Source: Symsagittifera roscoffensis (lineage: Eukaryota; Xenacoelomorpha; Acoela; Convolutidae). From it: a stretch of 62,000 bases of DNA. Location: assembly GCF_963678635.1 (NCBI RefSeq), contig NW_026970969.1:1-62000 (forward strand), given 5' to 3'. Position numbers and translations under genes: made by a program. The notes under the pieces were generated by a model. The model saw nothing but the letters and a program-made list of their open reading frames with translations. It ran no database searches and was not told the origin of the DNA. Of this stretch, positions 30,270 through 42,055 are shown one piece after another; the stretch's first letter is position 1; each line of letters begins with the position of its first letter.

Positions 30270-32610
30270 AAATTGCCCAACACGCTTTAGTTGATTGCTT
30301 CAGCAGCTATATTTATAACCAAGAAACTTGTGGAAAATAGTGTTTCATGACCTCAATTATGCCTTTAATCACTTTTTTTAACACACCTTAAGGTATTCTT
30401 TGCAAGTTTAGCTTTTTGTGGGTCGAATTATCAAAACCGATTAAAGTCAGTAATCTATATTCTCACGGGCCTGATCACCAATTTTCAGAAGATGGTGGGT
30501 TGCACTCTACTATATCTTGGTTGTAACAAAAAGGGTCGTATTAGACCGCAATACATGTCGAGAAGGTCATCAAACGCTTAGATGAAGAAGGAAGGGCATT
30601 GAACTTGAGTAAAGAGTTTCTACCGGATCTACAGGCGTATACAGTCTCACTTGGCATCAATGAAAACTTACATAAAAAACATGTTCTCGTGATTTTCTTA
30701 TACATTTCGTAATATTGAAAAACTTAGCACATTTTCTGGAAAAATGTCAACGGCCACCTTTGATGAGAAAGGCCAACAGTAGTGGTGGTCCACGTTCGAA
30801 TCCACGGATCTTAGAAGCTCAACACTCGAGACCGAAGCAAGATTGATGGCCTCACAGGCTTTTTGACCTGGATTCATTCACTGAAATCACTAGTGAAGAT
30901 AAGTTTTTAGGCCCGATGCGAGCCTCGAATTTTAGAAAGGTTTTGCTGTCGTTTTACAAATTTGTACACTACGAAAATCTGGCTCAGTTAATAACGTTTC
31001 ATTTCTTACAACAAACTCTCGGTATCGGAAAAACTTCAAAGCGAAATTTTTGACTGAAATCGTCGATTCAAAAAAGAACAAGCAGCCATGATGAACACTT
31101 CGGAACATAGTTGATGACTCTTCCTGAGCCGCCAAACAGTGATTACATGCCGGAAGTTCCCCGTTGCACCCTGTTTACTATGAATTCAACAAATCAATAA
31201 CTTATAGCTCAACCAAACCGCTTTCAGATTTTTGGGCGTCTATTCAAGAGTTGCAGCTTGATTTGACCCGACCGCTTTTCTGTGAAAAAGGGCATCTTAA
31301 TGTCCGAATTTTCATGGATAGTTTCCCAAAATAGATGTGTATAAAAATACAATACCACTTGTACAAAAAACTTCGAAAGATTGTTATTCGAAAGATTTTT
31401 CGAAAGATTGTTATATATATCTAATAATCGAAATAACGGCTTTCGGAAAAAAGTAACCTTGAACCAGGGAACAGGGTTCAAGCAAGCTCTAGTGGAAAAA
31501 GCACTAGTGAAAACTCTGGTGAAAGAGTTCAAAAAAGTTCTGCTGAAAACTCTAGCCAAAAAAACTCCGGAAGTTCTAAATCGCTCAGCCAACCATAAAA
31601 GCACTCGAAGAACTTGCTAAAACAGCAATCTTTGTGTTGTCAGCTAGGTCGAGGAAGGTTTTTCTTCTATGCCAAAAAAAGAATATGTAAATTAGAACGA
31701 ATTTACAACATTTACAAAAAATCAAAGATCGTAATTCTGGCTTCCAACTGTTCAAACTGTTTAAGCTCAAGATCGTACATATAACCGAAGAAAGTTTAAA
31801 CTTCTGACATTGGCAGGTAAATAAAAAAAACCATCTAAATCTTGGACCCAGCTTCAATTTCCGTTTGTTTTCACCATTGGCAGGGACACTAGTTGAGAAA
31901 ACTTTAAAACGAACAGTACCTAGGCTGTTCAGCCAGCAGTTAACTTCATTCAACCCCAGAAGGACAAATAGACCGGTCAGATTCCTAGCAGTGGATCTCA
32001 CTGTCAATTGTTCCAGGGAGTAGTCGATTCTGAACTTGACAGCTCCCGGAACAGCAGATGTCGCCGAGCCAATACAGTCAGATCTACAGTCTGTTCAGGA
32101 ATTCGAGTAACCGATCTCTATTCTGCCTGCTCCAACAGAAGCGATCAGAGCACGGGCGATGCAACCGATACTCAGCGAAGCCCATTGCTCTCAAGTGGTC
32201 CCATATGGAGCCACAGAACTTCGAATATGTGAAATGGGCGGCCTTTTTTTGGGGAGCCAACCAAATGAAGTACTAGAGAAACCTGCTAAAACAACCCCTT
32301 CGTGTTGTCAGCTGGAATTGAATATCCACAAAAAGGACGAGACCAGCTCCGGGAGCTGGCGTCAAAAATTATAGATACCTCAAATTCCTTGAAATGAGAA
32401 ATCACCAACAAGATTTTTGATTACCCGTTGCGTCAGCCGTCAAAGTTGTCAAGGCTTGCATACAAGCAGTCTGATTTTCAGTCAAATGTCTTTGATGTGA
32501 GTTCAGTTGCGAACATCTATGATTTTTGCTTGCTTTTTGTGATTATATTTTCCCTGCTTAATATATCCAATCATTTTCAGTATTTGCTTGAAATTTGCTC
32601 TATCTTTTAT
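30270..32610. other. Interior of the long tandem-repeat unit, no recognised gene
   Basis: Present only once, between the repeated blocks. It holds small frames without known motifs: 31381-31620 (+) has a Leu/Val/Lys-rich repeated stretch (ALVEKALVKTLVKEFKK), and 31585-32007 (-) is open for 140 codons but Phe/Ser/Leu-rich. Near 31367-31410 there is a short tandem of TTCGAAAGATTGTTA-like units. Phrases around 31615 and 32285 (CTGCTAAAACA...GTGTTGTCAGC) recur about 0.67 kb apart, which suggests a further old internal duplication. Confidence 0.45.
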
Positions 32611-33450
32611 TGTTTGACTATTCTAAATTTACCCTTTAGCGTTTCATCCACAAAGTTCAGGTAATCTCAGAAATTTATTCAAGGAGGTAAATTAAACTCG
32701 TCGAACTTATGCTATCATTTATTATTTGAGCATTCTTATTTTACATTTTACCGTTTCATCCACAAAAATCAAGTGACCTCACAACTTTCTTCAAGGAGGT
32801 AAGTTAAATTATTCAACTCGGTAATCTCACAACTTTATTCAAGGAGGCAGTTTTAAACGCGGCTGGTCTGATTTCGGACAATTTGTCTTCCAGTTACTAC
32901 GAGAAAAATAAGCCAAACCAATATTTGCCAAATTTTTGTTTAAATAGTCAACTGACTCATAATTCCTGTTTCACTCGCTGTTTCACGAACCTTTTCAGAA
33001 AGCCTAAATAAATCAAAAAGCTAATTCAGCAAAACAGTTCTAACAGTCGTTTTATGAGTACAATCCTAGAAATTTTTAACAAAGCTTGTCCACTCAGAAG
33101 GTTTACCATGTGCAGCCTTTTTTTTGGATTAAAAAATTTTATCCCGAAATTGAAGTAGGTAATCACGATACTTTGAATTCAATGTCAGAGTTGATGTTTT
33201 CTGCATTCATGCTTGTTGAACAAAAACAAGGTTACATTTATCGAAAAACAATGTTTAACGAAGCTTTTTGTGCGTTTTTATTTCTCGATTTTGTTATATA
33301 TCATCTTGATGCTTTTTAATCCAAAAAAATTTTTTTTTTTCAAAATTTTGAGTCGGATAGTTTTTCTCTTGACAATTTAGAACATTCACCTCAGTCACAC
33401 CTAAAACATGCAAAGCCATCGAACAAATATTAGAAAACTAAAGTATGTTT

Positions 33451-36400
33451 TAGTTTATTTTTGACAGTGTATATTTGATCAGTTCCCTTGGATCAAGCAA
33501 AATTAGTTTCCCTAAAGATGACCAGAGAACGCACACGGTGAAAAACATCAGTACTCAGAACATCTTGACTAAAAACCTGGAATCAACTCACCTAATTCAG
33601 TTTGAAGTACAAATAGTGATCGAAAAGTTTTTCAATAATCAAGTATTTTTGTGTTAAATTAGTAACTTTCTGGACCATCAAGATCAATTATGTGATACAT
33701 TTTTGCATCCGAGTAGAATAATAATTAGTTGGAACTTCTTCCTCTATTATTATGTACAGCCGCGCCTAATGGTTGTTTTAACTGTCCGAAATAAACAAAG
33801 TTCTACTCAAGCAATTCTTTTCTGTATATAACCAACGATTGGCAATTTGACCTCGTATGTTTCCGTCAGTTGTCTTTATGTTATTAGAGGTTGAAAGGTT
33901 CATTTCTAACTTTGAAACTCAAATCGAAATCATATTATGTAAGACAGACTGGCAAAGACACGAAATCAGGATCTATGTCCTCACCAAAATCGTCGCGTCA
34001 GTGAGCCTCCAGAGTATCTGCCACCGTTGAAGTTTTTCTTTCTCCCAAAAGCAATGGCTGAATCAAATTGATACTCCAAAGTTAAATCACTCAATCAATT
34101 CGATGAATCAGTCAGTCAACCCCAGCAATCAATCGGACAAACATCCCACCCTAAGTCTTGGACAGTCAAGCAGTCAGCCAAACCCAAGTCTCGCACATCC
34201 GATTGATGAGCCATTCCCAAGCCTCGCACAGTCGAGCAGCCAGCTAATCCTAAATATAGTCGAGCTGTTATCCAATCACAAACAGTTTCTCTGCTGCCAA
34301 GAATGGGATATGTTACAACTTCTAAGACTTTTAGTCCATCTGATCATATCGGAATGATTGCGGTTCAACCAAATTCAAGAAAAAAAATCGAATTGTCAGT
34401 ATTCTGTCTGGGTTTTTGTATCCAATCGGGATGCAGAGATCAAATTACGAAGAAGTGTTCCAGACTTTGGCATTTCCATATTGAACACTGGTTGACGTTC
34501 GGTTTTTCCGCGACCAGGAGACTTCTCAAAACTCCTGCAATCTGTTATCGAGCGTTTTTCATCCCGTCAACCCGTATTTAAGTTATTCCCCAACCCCTCT
34601 GTATTTAAGCTTTTTTCCCCTTTTTAATGTTTAAGCTTTTTCTCCCGTAAATCTGTGTTTTAGCCTCCCGTAAATCAGAAGAAACGAAAAGTGTCGGGAT
34701 GACTGGGTAGGATCTTTTGAAATAACACCATTATGACAATGCAACAAGAGACGAGTTAAATTTTCACCCAAACAATATGATACACATTGTTGTCGACTAA
34801 ATAGACTCCGCGATATCGCCTGAAAAAACGAAGTCCATCGATCTGTCGAGATATGTTACCCTGGAGTCTATTGGCATAGGCTCGAACAATATTTGCAGCC
34901 GGAGAGTTAGGAGGAGAGTTTCCTCGTCCATTTGAAATTATTGTTGATGTGAGAGAAATCCGGTATCATTTTTTATGGTAAAAATTACAATTAATTGGCT
35001 CAATTTTTTTCTGGTTTAAAGTTTTTTAAAATGTTGTGTTAAAACATTTGTCTCAAAATTACAAAAAAACAGACAGGCGTTCAAAGACGATGACCGGGAC
35101 CTACAGACGAAAATCATTCAAGATTTTTGATGCTTTCCTGACAGGCAAAAATTATCCGAAGGCAGAATAGGGAATCTCTGGCTTCGATGTATGAAACACA
35201 AAATCGATAAAAAACAAAGGAAATATGACTGATGGGATATAGCTTCGTATCCCAACTTTAACTGATTCATAACCTCAGATGCGGAAACGTGACTTTAGTA
35301 TCAGTACAATTTTAACCAAAAAAGTGTAGGTTACAAAACAGCAAAAAGCCGCATGAGCAGCAGAAAATTGGCGTTGAAAACCTCATTGTTAATTGTGCTG
35401 CCCTTTTTGATATGTTCTTCTTGTAGAGCATACGTTGACACCGACTAACCATCGTTCACGATCAGCAGCGAACAGTGATTGGTTTTGTAAAACTGAAATT
35501 ACTCCAGATGAAAATTAGACTGCTAAGGAGAAAGGCCTTTGAATCGATAACGCTTTTGACGAGGTCCTTTTTAAAAACAAGTCTTATTTTAAGGATAAAA
35601 AATTTGAAAAAAAAGCTGGATATTTCAACCGAGAAAAAACTTGTTTGATTGCTTTGTTTTACCATTAAACAAACTTTTGATTTCATTTATTTTTTTTATG
35701 TTAAAATTCAGTAATTTTTTAGTTCTTTACTCCTGATTTTGCAATATATTTTTTTTGATTTTGATACTTTTTTTAAAGAAAATTTAGCTCTTATTTTACA
35801 CTAGCACCTTTTAATTTTAAACATTTTTACACTAATTATTCTTTATTGTTTTCTTGGACTCAGTTTAGGTTGAAAGTCATACACTTCTAGGTTGTAACAA
35901 ATAAAATCGACCTCTTCCGATTTCCTTCTTTCTAATGAACGAAAGTTTCGGAATTGAGATTCAAGTATTTGTTAAGGCGATTTTTTAAAGTTTTAGAAAT
36001 GACATTTTTACCATTTTGTTGTTTTGAAAATAAACGGAAAATTTTATACATAATAATTTTTCTTACTGAAAAAAGCCAATGTCCTATTTCCTGTAAATCC
36101 CAATGTATCACTAAAAAGTTTTTTGTTTCGGTGGTCTACTCTAAAGCGTATCTTCCTGGTTTTGAAATATTTGATTTCGCATTTCGCGGGTTTACAAAAA
36201 GATTCAAGTTTTGATTTAGATTAAGAAATCCAAACTGCTTTGCGGCTAGGTAAAATTTTCATTTATTCTTTCTAGCAGCACTTTTTCTTGCTGGAACTTT
36301 AATAAATCATTTTTTGCAACAAAATCACAAAAATTTTTCATCAATTTTACAAATGGAAACCACCAATGCTTTAAATTATTGTATCAAGGCAATAATTAGA

Positions 36401-36469
36401 AATTTTTTTTTGCGTATGTACGTAAATAAAGGAATGAGTCCTTAAATGAAAATTCACCTGAGTTGTAGT
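33451..36469. other. AT-rich region without recognisable genes
   Basis: Only short frames in inconsistent strands. A Gln/Ser/Asn/Pro-rich stretch at 34095-34270 comes from an imperfect 55-65-bp tandem repeat (phrases such as CAAGTCTCGCACA and CAGTCGAGCAGCCAG recur). On the minus strand near 34960-34770 there is a fairly protein-like segment (NRLQGNISRQIDGLRFFRRY and on), too short to identify. The rest is A/T runs. Confidence 0.5.
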
Positions 36470-36664
36470 GTAATGTGTACCGGATCCTAAGGGGGGTCCT
36501 TCCTAAGGGGGTGGCCTCACATAAAATCCTAGGAAAGAGGTCCTTAATTTTTGGAAGACCCTCGTACGAGGATTTTGTAGACGAAAGATACTTCCCACCC
36601 AAAAAGCAGATGAACCTACTTAGGATCTGGCAAAGCTTATCTTAACAACAAGGTACACGATACA
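36470..36664 (+). repeat. Left foldback/terminal repeat of the Polinton (candidate)
   Basis: About 195 bp of G/C-clustered sequence unlike its AT-rich surroundings. It starts GTGTACCGGATCCTAAGGGG and ends with ACTTAGGATC, a CTTAACAACAAGG stretch and TACACGATACA. Its two halves are imperfectly complementary (AAATCCTAGG near 36523 against CGAGGATTTT near 36567; GGATCCTAAG against CTTAGGATC), so one strand can fold on itself. The reverse complement of 50938-51137 matches it along its whole length in the same order. Confidence 0.75.
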
Positions 36665-37339
36665 AAATTCTTTCTAATCCAATTTTTTTGAGTCTTAATT
36701 ATCGGTCCTGGTTAATTATATGAATCATAATAGTTGTTAAACTTGTTTCGGGCAAATGAATTTTTGACCTAGTTGAAATTTGTAAGTGAACAGGGAATTG
36801 ACTTATTGGTATATAATGAAAACTCGACGCCAATTTTGGCAGTGTAGCTTAACTGTTGACAGCAGTAAACTTGTTCCTTATTTTGATCTATATTTTATGG
36901 TGAAAAAGCAGTAAAATAAAAATACTCTCCAAAATCAGCGGCCGTTTCTGGGCAAAATATACCAAATCATAAGTTTGCCAAATTTTGAAATTAAAACTTA
37001 GAATTTAGAGTGATCTTGGTGTACTGAAAAAGTTGGTAATGAACATTTACTATTTGGAGTGTTTTCAATCACGAAAAAAAACTCATTTTTAAAACTCTGT
37101 AATGAACGCTACGTAGATGAACATGTCGCAACAGTAGTAACAGAGTTTGTTTATAACGTGACAACCAGTGGAAAAAATCATGGAGGTTTTGTAACAAAGT
37201 AATTTTGCCAAAGTTCGAAGTCGTTTTTGTTGCGCAAATGGGAGTAATTCTAGTTTTAGTAACTTTCTGCTTTCCTAGCTTTTATTTCACTAAATTCAGT
37301 TGCAAAGAAACGTAAGTTTGGTTCTCAGTTTTATCAGGC
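36665..37339. other. Gap between the left repeat and the ATPase remnant
   Basis: AT-rich, no frame with recognisable motif. The ATPase N-terminus should lie in the last part; a short plus-strand stretch just before 37340 may belong to it. Confidence 0.5.
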
Positions 37340-37980
37340 TTGGATAATGGGACCATCAGGATCCGGGAAAACTGAGTTAACTTCGAAACTTTTGATGAAA
37401 ACAACTTTTTACCCCAAATTTTGATCTGTTCTATATCTCTACAAAAAGACGCAACCTGCACTCTCAGAAAAAGGGTCTTCTCGCGAAGTAAATATAAAGT
37501 TCATGAAATTCAACGAATTCAAATCTATAAGAAAATTAAAAAATAGTCTTTTATAGTTTTCGATGATTCATGTGAAGACATCTATAAGGACAAGGAATTT
37601 GTTAGATTAGCGACAGCAGGTAGATATAAAGAGCTAGTTGTAAAGTTTGTTAAGCATAATTTGTTTCAACTCGATAGTCGCGTACGGTTGATTTGAACAC
37701 TTCACACATCATTTTATTCAAATCGCCACAAGACGTCCAGCAACTGGATTTTTTATGAAGATAATTGAACGTATCAACATTTTCCAGAAGCTGTCACGAA
37801 AAAGCTACCAGAGATTCTTTGGAACATCTTTTAATCGACTTGGACTCTCGTACATCAGATTGTTTGAGATATTGTTCAAAGATCACATGGCCTGAGTCAA
37901 CAATTTTTTTATTTACCCTTATCTGAAGCAGAAATTTCTCCAATCAGGATTGCAAAAGAAAAACTTATCTATTCTGCTGC
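37340..37980 (+). pseudogene. Polinton packaging ATPase (FtsK/HerA, A32-like), broken
   Basis: The family pumps element DNA into capsids, using ATP. A Walker A motif GPSGSGKTE lies at 37350-37376. A Walker B-like IVFDDS lies at 37553-37570 in a different frame, followed in that frame by EDIYKDKEFVRLATAGRYKE and VKHNLFQ. Later segments in shifted frames (SPQDVQQL near 37730, LSEAEISPIRIAKEKL near 37920-37970) keep the order of the Polinton ATPase. The gene is thus complete in outline but has at least three frame changes and some stops. The ATP-binding Lys and the Asp pair are present. Polinton assignment rests on the FDDS-to-VKHNLF and SPQDVQQ sequence order and on the neighbours. Confidence 0.82.
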
Positions 37981-38039
37981 ATATGGTACAATTGAAACTT
38001 GACCAGCTAAGATGATTAAATGATGAAAAACTATGATGA

Positions 38040-38310
38040 AAAACCTCAAAATTTGAGATCATAACACTTATTTGTGAATGTATGCTCAATGTATTCAATG
38101 GAAACGTACCGGTTAAAATCGCAAACATCGAACAATTTGAGACAGCATACAAACATTCATTCAGATGTGTGTTTCAAAAACCAGTAAAAAAAATGCGATT
38201 TTTTTGAGTGAAGAAGGCTTCCATTTAGTGCGACAATTACTTTTTCTCGTTACAAGTACCTCGCAACCTAATTATGACTGCAGAATAATTCTTACAAATC
38301 CGAAACACTA
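38040..38310 (+). pseudogene. Small ORF downstream of the Polinton ATPase, broken
   Basis: Plus-strand reading near 38085-38310 gives VFNGNVPVKI, then a basic stretch (FQKPVKKMRFF), then EEGFHLVRQLLFLV in another frame. A G-N-V-P-V/L start, a basic middle and a Gly-Phe-hydrophobic end next to the ATPase resemble a small protein of unknown role seen beside ATPase or protease genes in other Polintons. The match is weak and broken by stops. Confidence 0.35.
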
Positions 38311-38835
38311 AATGGTAATGAGCAGCCGCATGCTACACGAGTTCTTCATGATAATAATTTTAAACATAAAAATGCGCAACTATCCTACCTTAACCGGCTT
38401 AGAACCCAAATCCCAATTACCTCCTCAATTTAGTAAGACAACTGCAACGAAGGAAACATTTAAAGAAAATGCTGAGCCCCAACAGGAATTGCTTAAAATG
38501 TAACCAGAAACCGGAAAGAGTAACCAGAAACCGTAACAATGAGGTGATATATGTAGATAAAGAACAAACAGGACGAAAAGGTGCAATATTTCTATACGTC
38601 ATACAACAACCAAGAAAAAAATCCGGCGTTCATTACCAATTTAAATTCTCTCAACTTGAATGAAAACCTGGTAATAAATCGAAATGGTAAACAATTTGTT
38701 CAGTCAACGTCTTTTAACGATCAAGAGAAACGAGAACCCTGAACCTCGTGAACCCGCTCAATATAACCCAATAGGCCGGAAAAAATAGTGCAAACCTTAA
38801 AAAAAGTTTGAAAAAGCACAACCAAAAAAGTCTCA
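38311..38835. other. Segment between the small ORF and the integrase
   Basis: Plus-strand frames at 38312-38503 and 38469-38663 are open but unrecognised. The second contains IYVDKEQTGRKGAIFLYVIQ, which is fairly protein-like. An adenain-like protease would be expected near here, but I see no His...Asp...Cys arrangement. Confidence 0.4.
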
Positions 38836-38839
38836 GTGG

Positions 38840-39930
38840 TAATAGAAAAACACGAAACCAAAAACGTGAAAAAGAGTCAGAAGAAGGCTCTGACTTGTAC
38901 GGAACGCCTCATAACAATTCAGATTCTCCATGGAGAAAAGACAAAGGACAAAGGCGAAAACGAAACAATGAGAAAACTATCAAGATTGAAAAAAATGTTA
39001 AAAACTAAATACAGTGACAAAGATCCCGCGTTTTTTGGTAATGTGAACAACTTGATGGAAGCAACCAACGCGACAGAAAGTTAAAATTTTCCTTCACATT
39101 GAACCTGCTTAATTAAAATATCGAACTGTCAACTAAAAACGCCGCGAATCAAAGTCATAACTTATGATATCGAAGAAAACTGGTCCCTAAATTGGGCCTA
39201 TGTTGATAAACTTACCAAATGCAACCATGATGTTAAGTATCTGCTTGTCGCAGTTGACTGCATGTCCCGCTATCAAAGAGTGCAACTCTTGAAATCAAAG
39301 TATTGTACCACAACAGCAGAAGCGTTCAAAATAATGATAAGGACAATACAACCAAAAAAACTATGCGTGGACGAGGGCACAGATTTTAAAGAGTCCTTCG
39401 AAGTACCAAAGAAAAACATAAACACCTGAAGCACAGATAGCGAGAAAAAATCCGCATTCGCTGAGAGAAATATCCGGTCCTAGAAAAATCATTTTATAAA
39501 TACTTGGAGGATATATGGACCAGCTCATATTTTGACAGACTGCATATTTTTGTCAATGCAATTAATTCGAGAACAAATTGTGTCACAAACCCCGCGCCAA
39601 ATAAAGTAACTAAAAAAGCTGTTCCCTGCCCAATTTCATTAAGAGCAGAACAGTCATTGAAATTAGTTCGAAGTCCAAAGCTTTATGTCGGTGATTTTGT
39701 TGGATTCGTCAAAGTAGACTTAAATTTTCGCAGGGGCTACAAGGAATCGTTCACCGATGATTTGTTTGAAGTTTTTGCCATACCAACACAAAATCCTCTA
39801 ACAAACAATTTGATTGATACTAACAGAGAACCGATTGAGTGAAAATTTTACGAGCCTAAACTAATTCGCATTCTGGAGAAAGACAAGCATGACTGAGGGC
39901 ACTTCCAGAAGCCCTTTTACGGAAAACGTT
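38840..39930 (+). pseudogene. int: Polinton integrase, copy 1 (F54H12.3-like), broken
   Basis: The family is a retroviral-type DDE integrase with a C-terminal domain. Visible parts in order: an N-terminal LKTKYSDKDPAFFGNVNNLM stretch (38999-39060); the core with DVKYLLVAVDCMSRYQRVQL (from about 39229), CVDEGTDFKESF (39365-39400) and FAERNIRS (39455-39480); and the C-terminal part, open at 39504-39842, with RSPKLYVGDFVGFVKVDL, SFTDDLFEVFAIPT and NLIDTNREPIE, ending at a TGA where copy 2 has Gly and the following KFY in phase. Core acidic residues D (DEGTD) and E (AERN) are seen. The segment where the first catalytic Asp is expected reads SLNWAYVD, so it is probably changed. Frames shift at least twice, with stops near 39427 and 39481. 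Confidence 0.8.
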
Positions 39931-40200
39931 TCCCCTTCCCTCACAATGACGAAAGTTGTATTCCAGTTTCTAGAAATATTCAAAAAAAATTTAGGTCGAC
40001 CAAAATGATTTTCTGAGCTCTCTCAAATCACTATGAAAACCCTAATTTGGCATTTGACGCAGGCAAATTTAAAAGAAGGCCAAAAAAGCATTTTTAGGCA
40101 CTTTTTTAAAAATTTGGACCACAAAATCGCGTTTTTCGGCGCGTGCTCCCCCCTCAAATATAGTATACATTGGCGCCAAAGGCGCCTTTAGAAAAATTCT

Positions 40201-41165
40201 AAGGGCAGTCTCAACCAAAAATGGATGGATCAAAACTGTACAAACAAGGAGAAAATTATCAAGATTGAAGAAAAAAGGTTAAAAATTAAAATATAGTGAC
40301 AAAAGTCCCGCATTTTTTGGTAGTGTGAACAACTTGATAAAAGCAACCAATTTGTCGCGCAAAAAAAATAAACATTTCCTTCGCACTGAACCTGCTTAAA
40401 CAAGATATCGAACCGTCAGCCAAAAAACGCCGCGACTGAAAGTCATAATTTATGATATCGACTAAAACTGGTCATCAAATCTTACCTATGTTGATAAACT
40501 TGTCAAGTGCAAGCATGATGTTAAGTATCTGCTTGTCGCCATTGACTGCGTGCCCCGCTATCTCAGATTGCAACCCTTTGAAAATAAAGTATGCTACTAC
40601 AGCAGCAGAAGCGTTCAAAATCATGATAGCGCCAAATCAACCAAAAAAGTATGGGTGGACGAGGGCACATAGATTCGAGAGTTCTTCGAAGCATCATGTG
40701 AAAAGAAAGGCATAAAAACCTAGAGCACAGAGAGCAAGAAAAATTGCACATTCGCTGAGAGAAATATCCGGTCCTTCAAAAATCTTAATTTTGAATGGAC
40801 AAACTCAGATTTTGACAAACTGCAAGTTTTTGTCAATGCAATTAGTTCGAGATCAAATCGTGTCACAAACCTTGCTCCAAATAAAATAACTAAAAAAAAG
40901 TTCCTCGCCTGATTTCAGCAAGAGCAGAACAGTCATTGAAATTAGTTCGACGTCCAAAGCTTTATGTTGGTGATAATGTTAGATTCGTCAAAGTAGACAT
41001 ACCTTTTCGCAAGGGTTATACAAAACCGTTCACCGATGATGTGTTTGAGTTTTTTGGCATACCAACAGGATATCCGCCAACGAACACTTTGATTGATACT
41101 AACAGAGAACCGATTGAGGGAAAATTTTACGATTCTAAACTAATTCGCGTCTGGAGAATACAGTC
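40201..41165 (+). pseudogene. int: Polinton integrase, copy 2 (tandem duplicate), broken
   Basis: This repeats copy 1 about 1.27 kb downstream, in the same order: the 'agtgacaaa.gtcccgcattttttggta' N-terminal block (40295), DVKYLLVAIDC (near 40518), WVDEGT (near 40652), FAERNIRS (near 40749) and the C-terminal domain, open at 40936-41232, with RRPKLYVGDNVRFVKVDIP and NTLIDTNREPIEGKFY. By eye the C-terminal halves are about four-fifths identical in DNA. Copy 2 keeps a Gly codon and GKFY where copy 1 has a stop, but has its own stops and a frameshift near 40900. The spacer (39990-40200) contains GGCGCCAAAGGCGCC. Confidence 0.8.
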
Positions 41166-41224
41166 AAGACTGAGGGCACTTCCAGTAGCCCTTTTACCCA
41201 TAATGTTCCCCCTTCCTTCACAAG

Positions 41225-42055
41225 CACCCTAGTTTTGTCTGAATCAATGAACGTTTTTGAAGAAAAAAAATTGCAAGATGAATGGAGATTAGCAGTTACA
41301 GAAAATTCCTTCCCTACTCACATAAACAAAAAAACTGACAACAGCATTGTGTACTACAAAACGATCGGGTAATAGCAAGCATGAAAGTTGAGAAAAACGG
41401 GATTTCCAGACCTTACCTTGGAACTATAAAAACTATCGGGTTAAAGTAAGCATGAAATTTGAGAAGAGAAAGACAGCATTTCAGACATAATTTTTGAGAA
41501 ACAGTAAAATAACAAAAGGACAATTTACGAGCATTGAGCAAATAATGAATGAGATTTCGAGAGTTATAATTAGAGAAATTGGATCCAATAACCAAAAATA
41601 TTTAATAATGGCTGCTTTATTGGGAAGGTATAAATTTTTCAAGTCTGCAAATTCCAAGTCTAATTGACTTCAAATTCGTCAGAGATGGAACTGGTTATCA
41701 CATAGGTTACAAAGAAGGAAACTCGAAACATAGCACATTCTCTACCCACGACCTTATTGCTGGTTATCCCTTTGTTGTATGCGCTGGTATTCAGCTTATG
41801 TTTAATTATATGGACATAAATCAATATCATATAGTCGGATATATAAAAGCACCCCTTTTACGTTTCATTGATACAAATCGTCGAGTAAAAAATTTGATAT
41901 CGATTGAACCGAATCTTCATAAGTAATTTGGAAATAAAAAAAACTTTGGTCAAAAATTTTTCTCATAATTCTGTGAGCTTGCGCACAGAAACTGGAGATT
42001 CTGTTCCTTTCGCTGGAGGGGGATAAGCTGTTCTGACTTTGAAATTTCGAAAGAT
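41225..42055 (+). pseudogene. Polinton minor capsid (penton-like) protein, broken
   Basis: The single jelly-roll minor capsid forms the vertices in the family's predicted virion. Segments in order: MNVFEEKKLQDEWRLAVTEN with SFPTHINK (41247-41320), where the family has a W-E-V-A-L-(T)-E-I...P pattern; FTSIEQIMNEIS (near 41525); a longer stretch at about 41652-41925 with GYPFVVCAGIQLMFNYMDIN and then VGYIKAPLLRFIDTNRRVKN; and VPFAGG near 42006. Stops and frame changes separate the pieces. A small tandem duplication (about 41351-41405 against 41422-41470) has disrupted the N-terminal third. The 'cysteine, Y-x-D, V-G, A-P-L-L-R' order is the strongest sign of identity. Confidence 0.6.

Larger units (their letters stand above)
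26283..33450. repeat. Long tandem repeat family, units 1.9-4.2 kb
   Basis: The marker ACTTTATTCAAGGAGGCAG occurs at about 26681, 28606 and 32832. The blocks from 26690 to 27290, 28615 to 29220 and 32840 to 33450 are nearly identical. A second block (27313-28390) recurs at 29237-30245, and its first 0.4 kb also at 26283-26690. The unit from 28606 to 32832 is about 4.23 kb. The unit from 26681 to 28606 is about 1.93 kb and looks like a deletion form, because the segment 30250-32610 is absent from it. Divergence is low, so the amplification is recent relative to the other elements here. Confidence 0.88.

Noticed and set aside
30780-30815. GTTCGAATCC resembling a tRNA B box
   Set aside because: No A box at the right distance, and no acceptor or T-stem pairing; not a tRNA.
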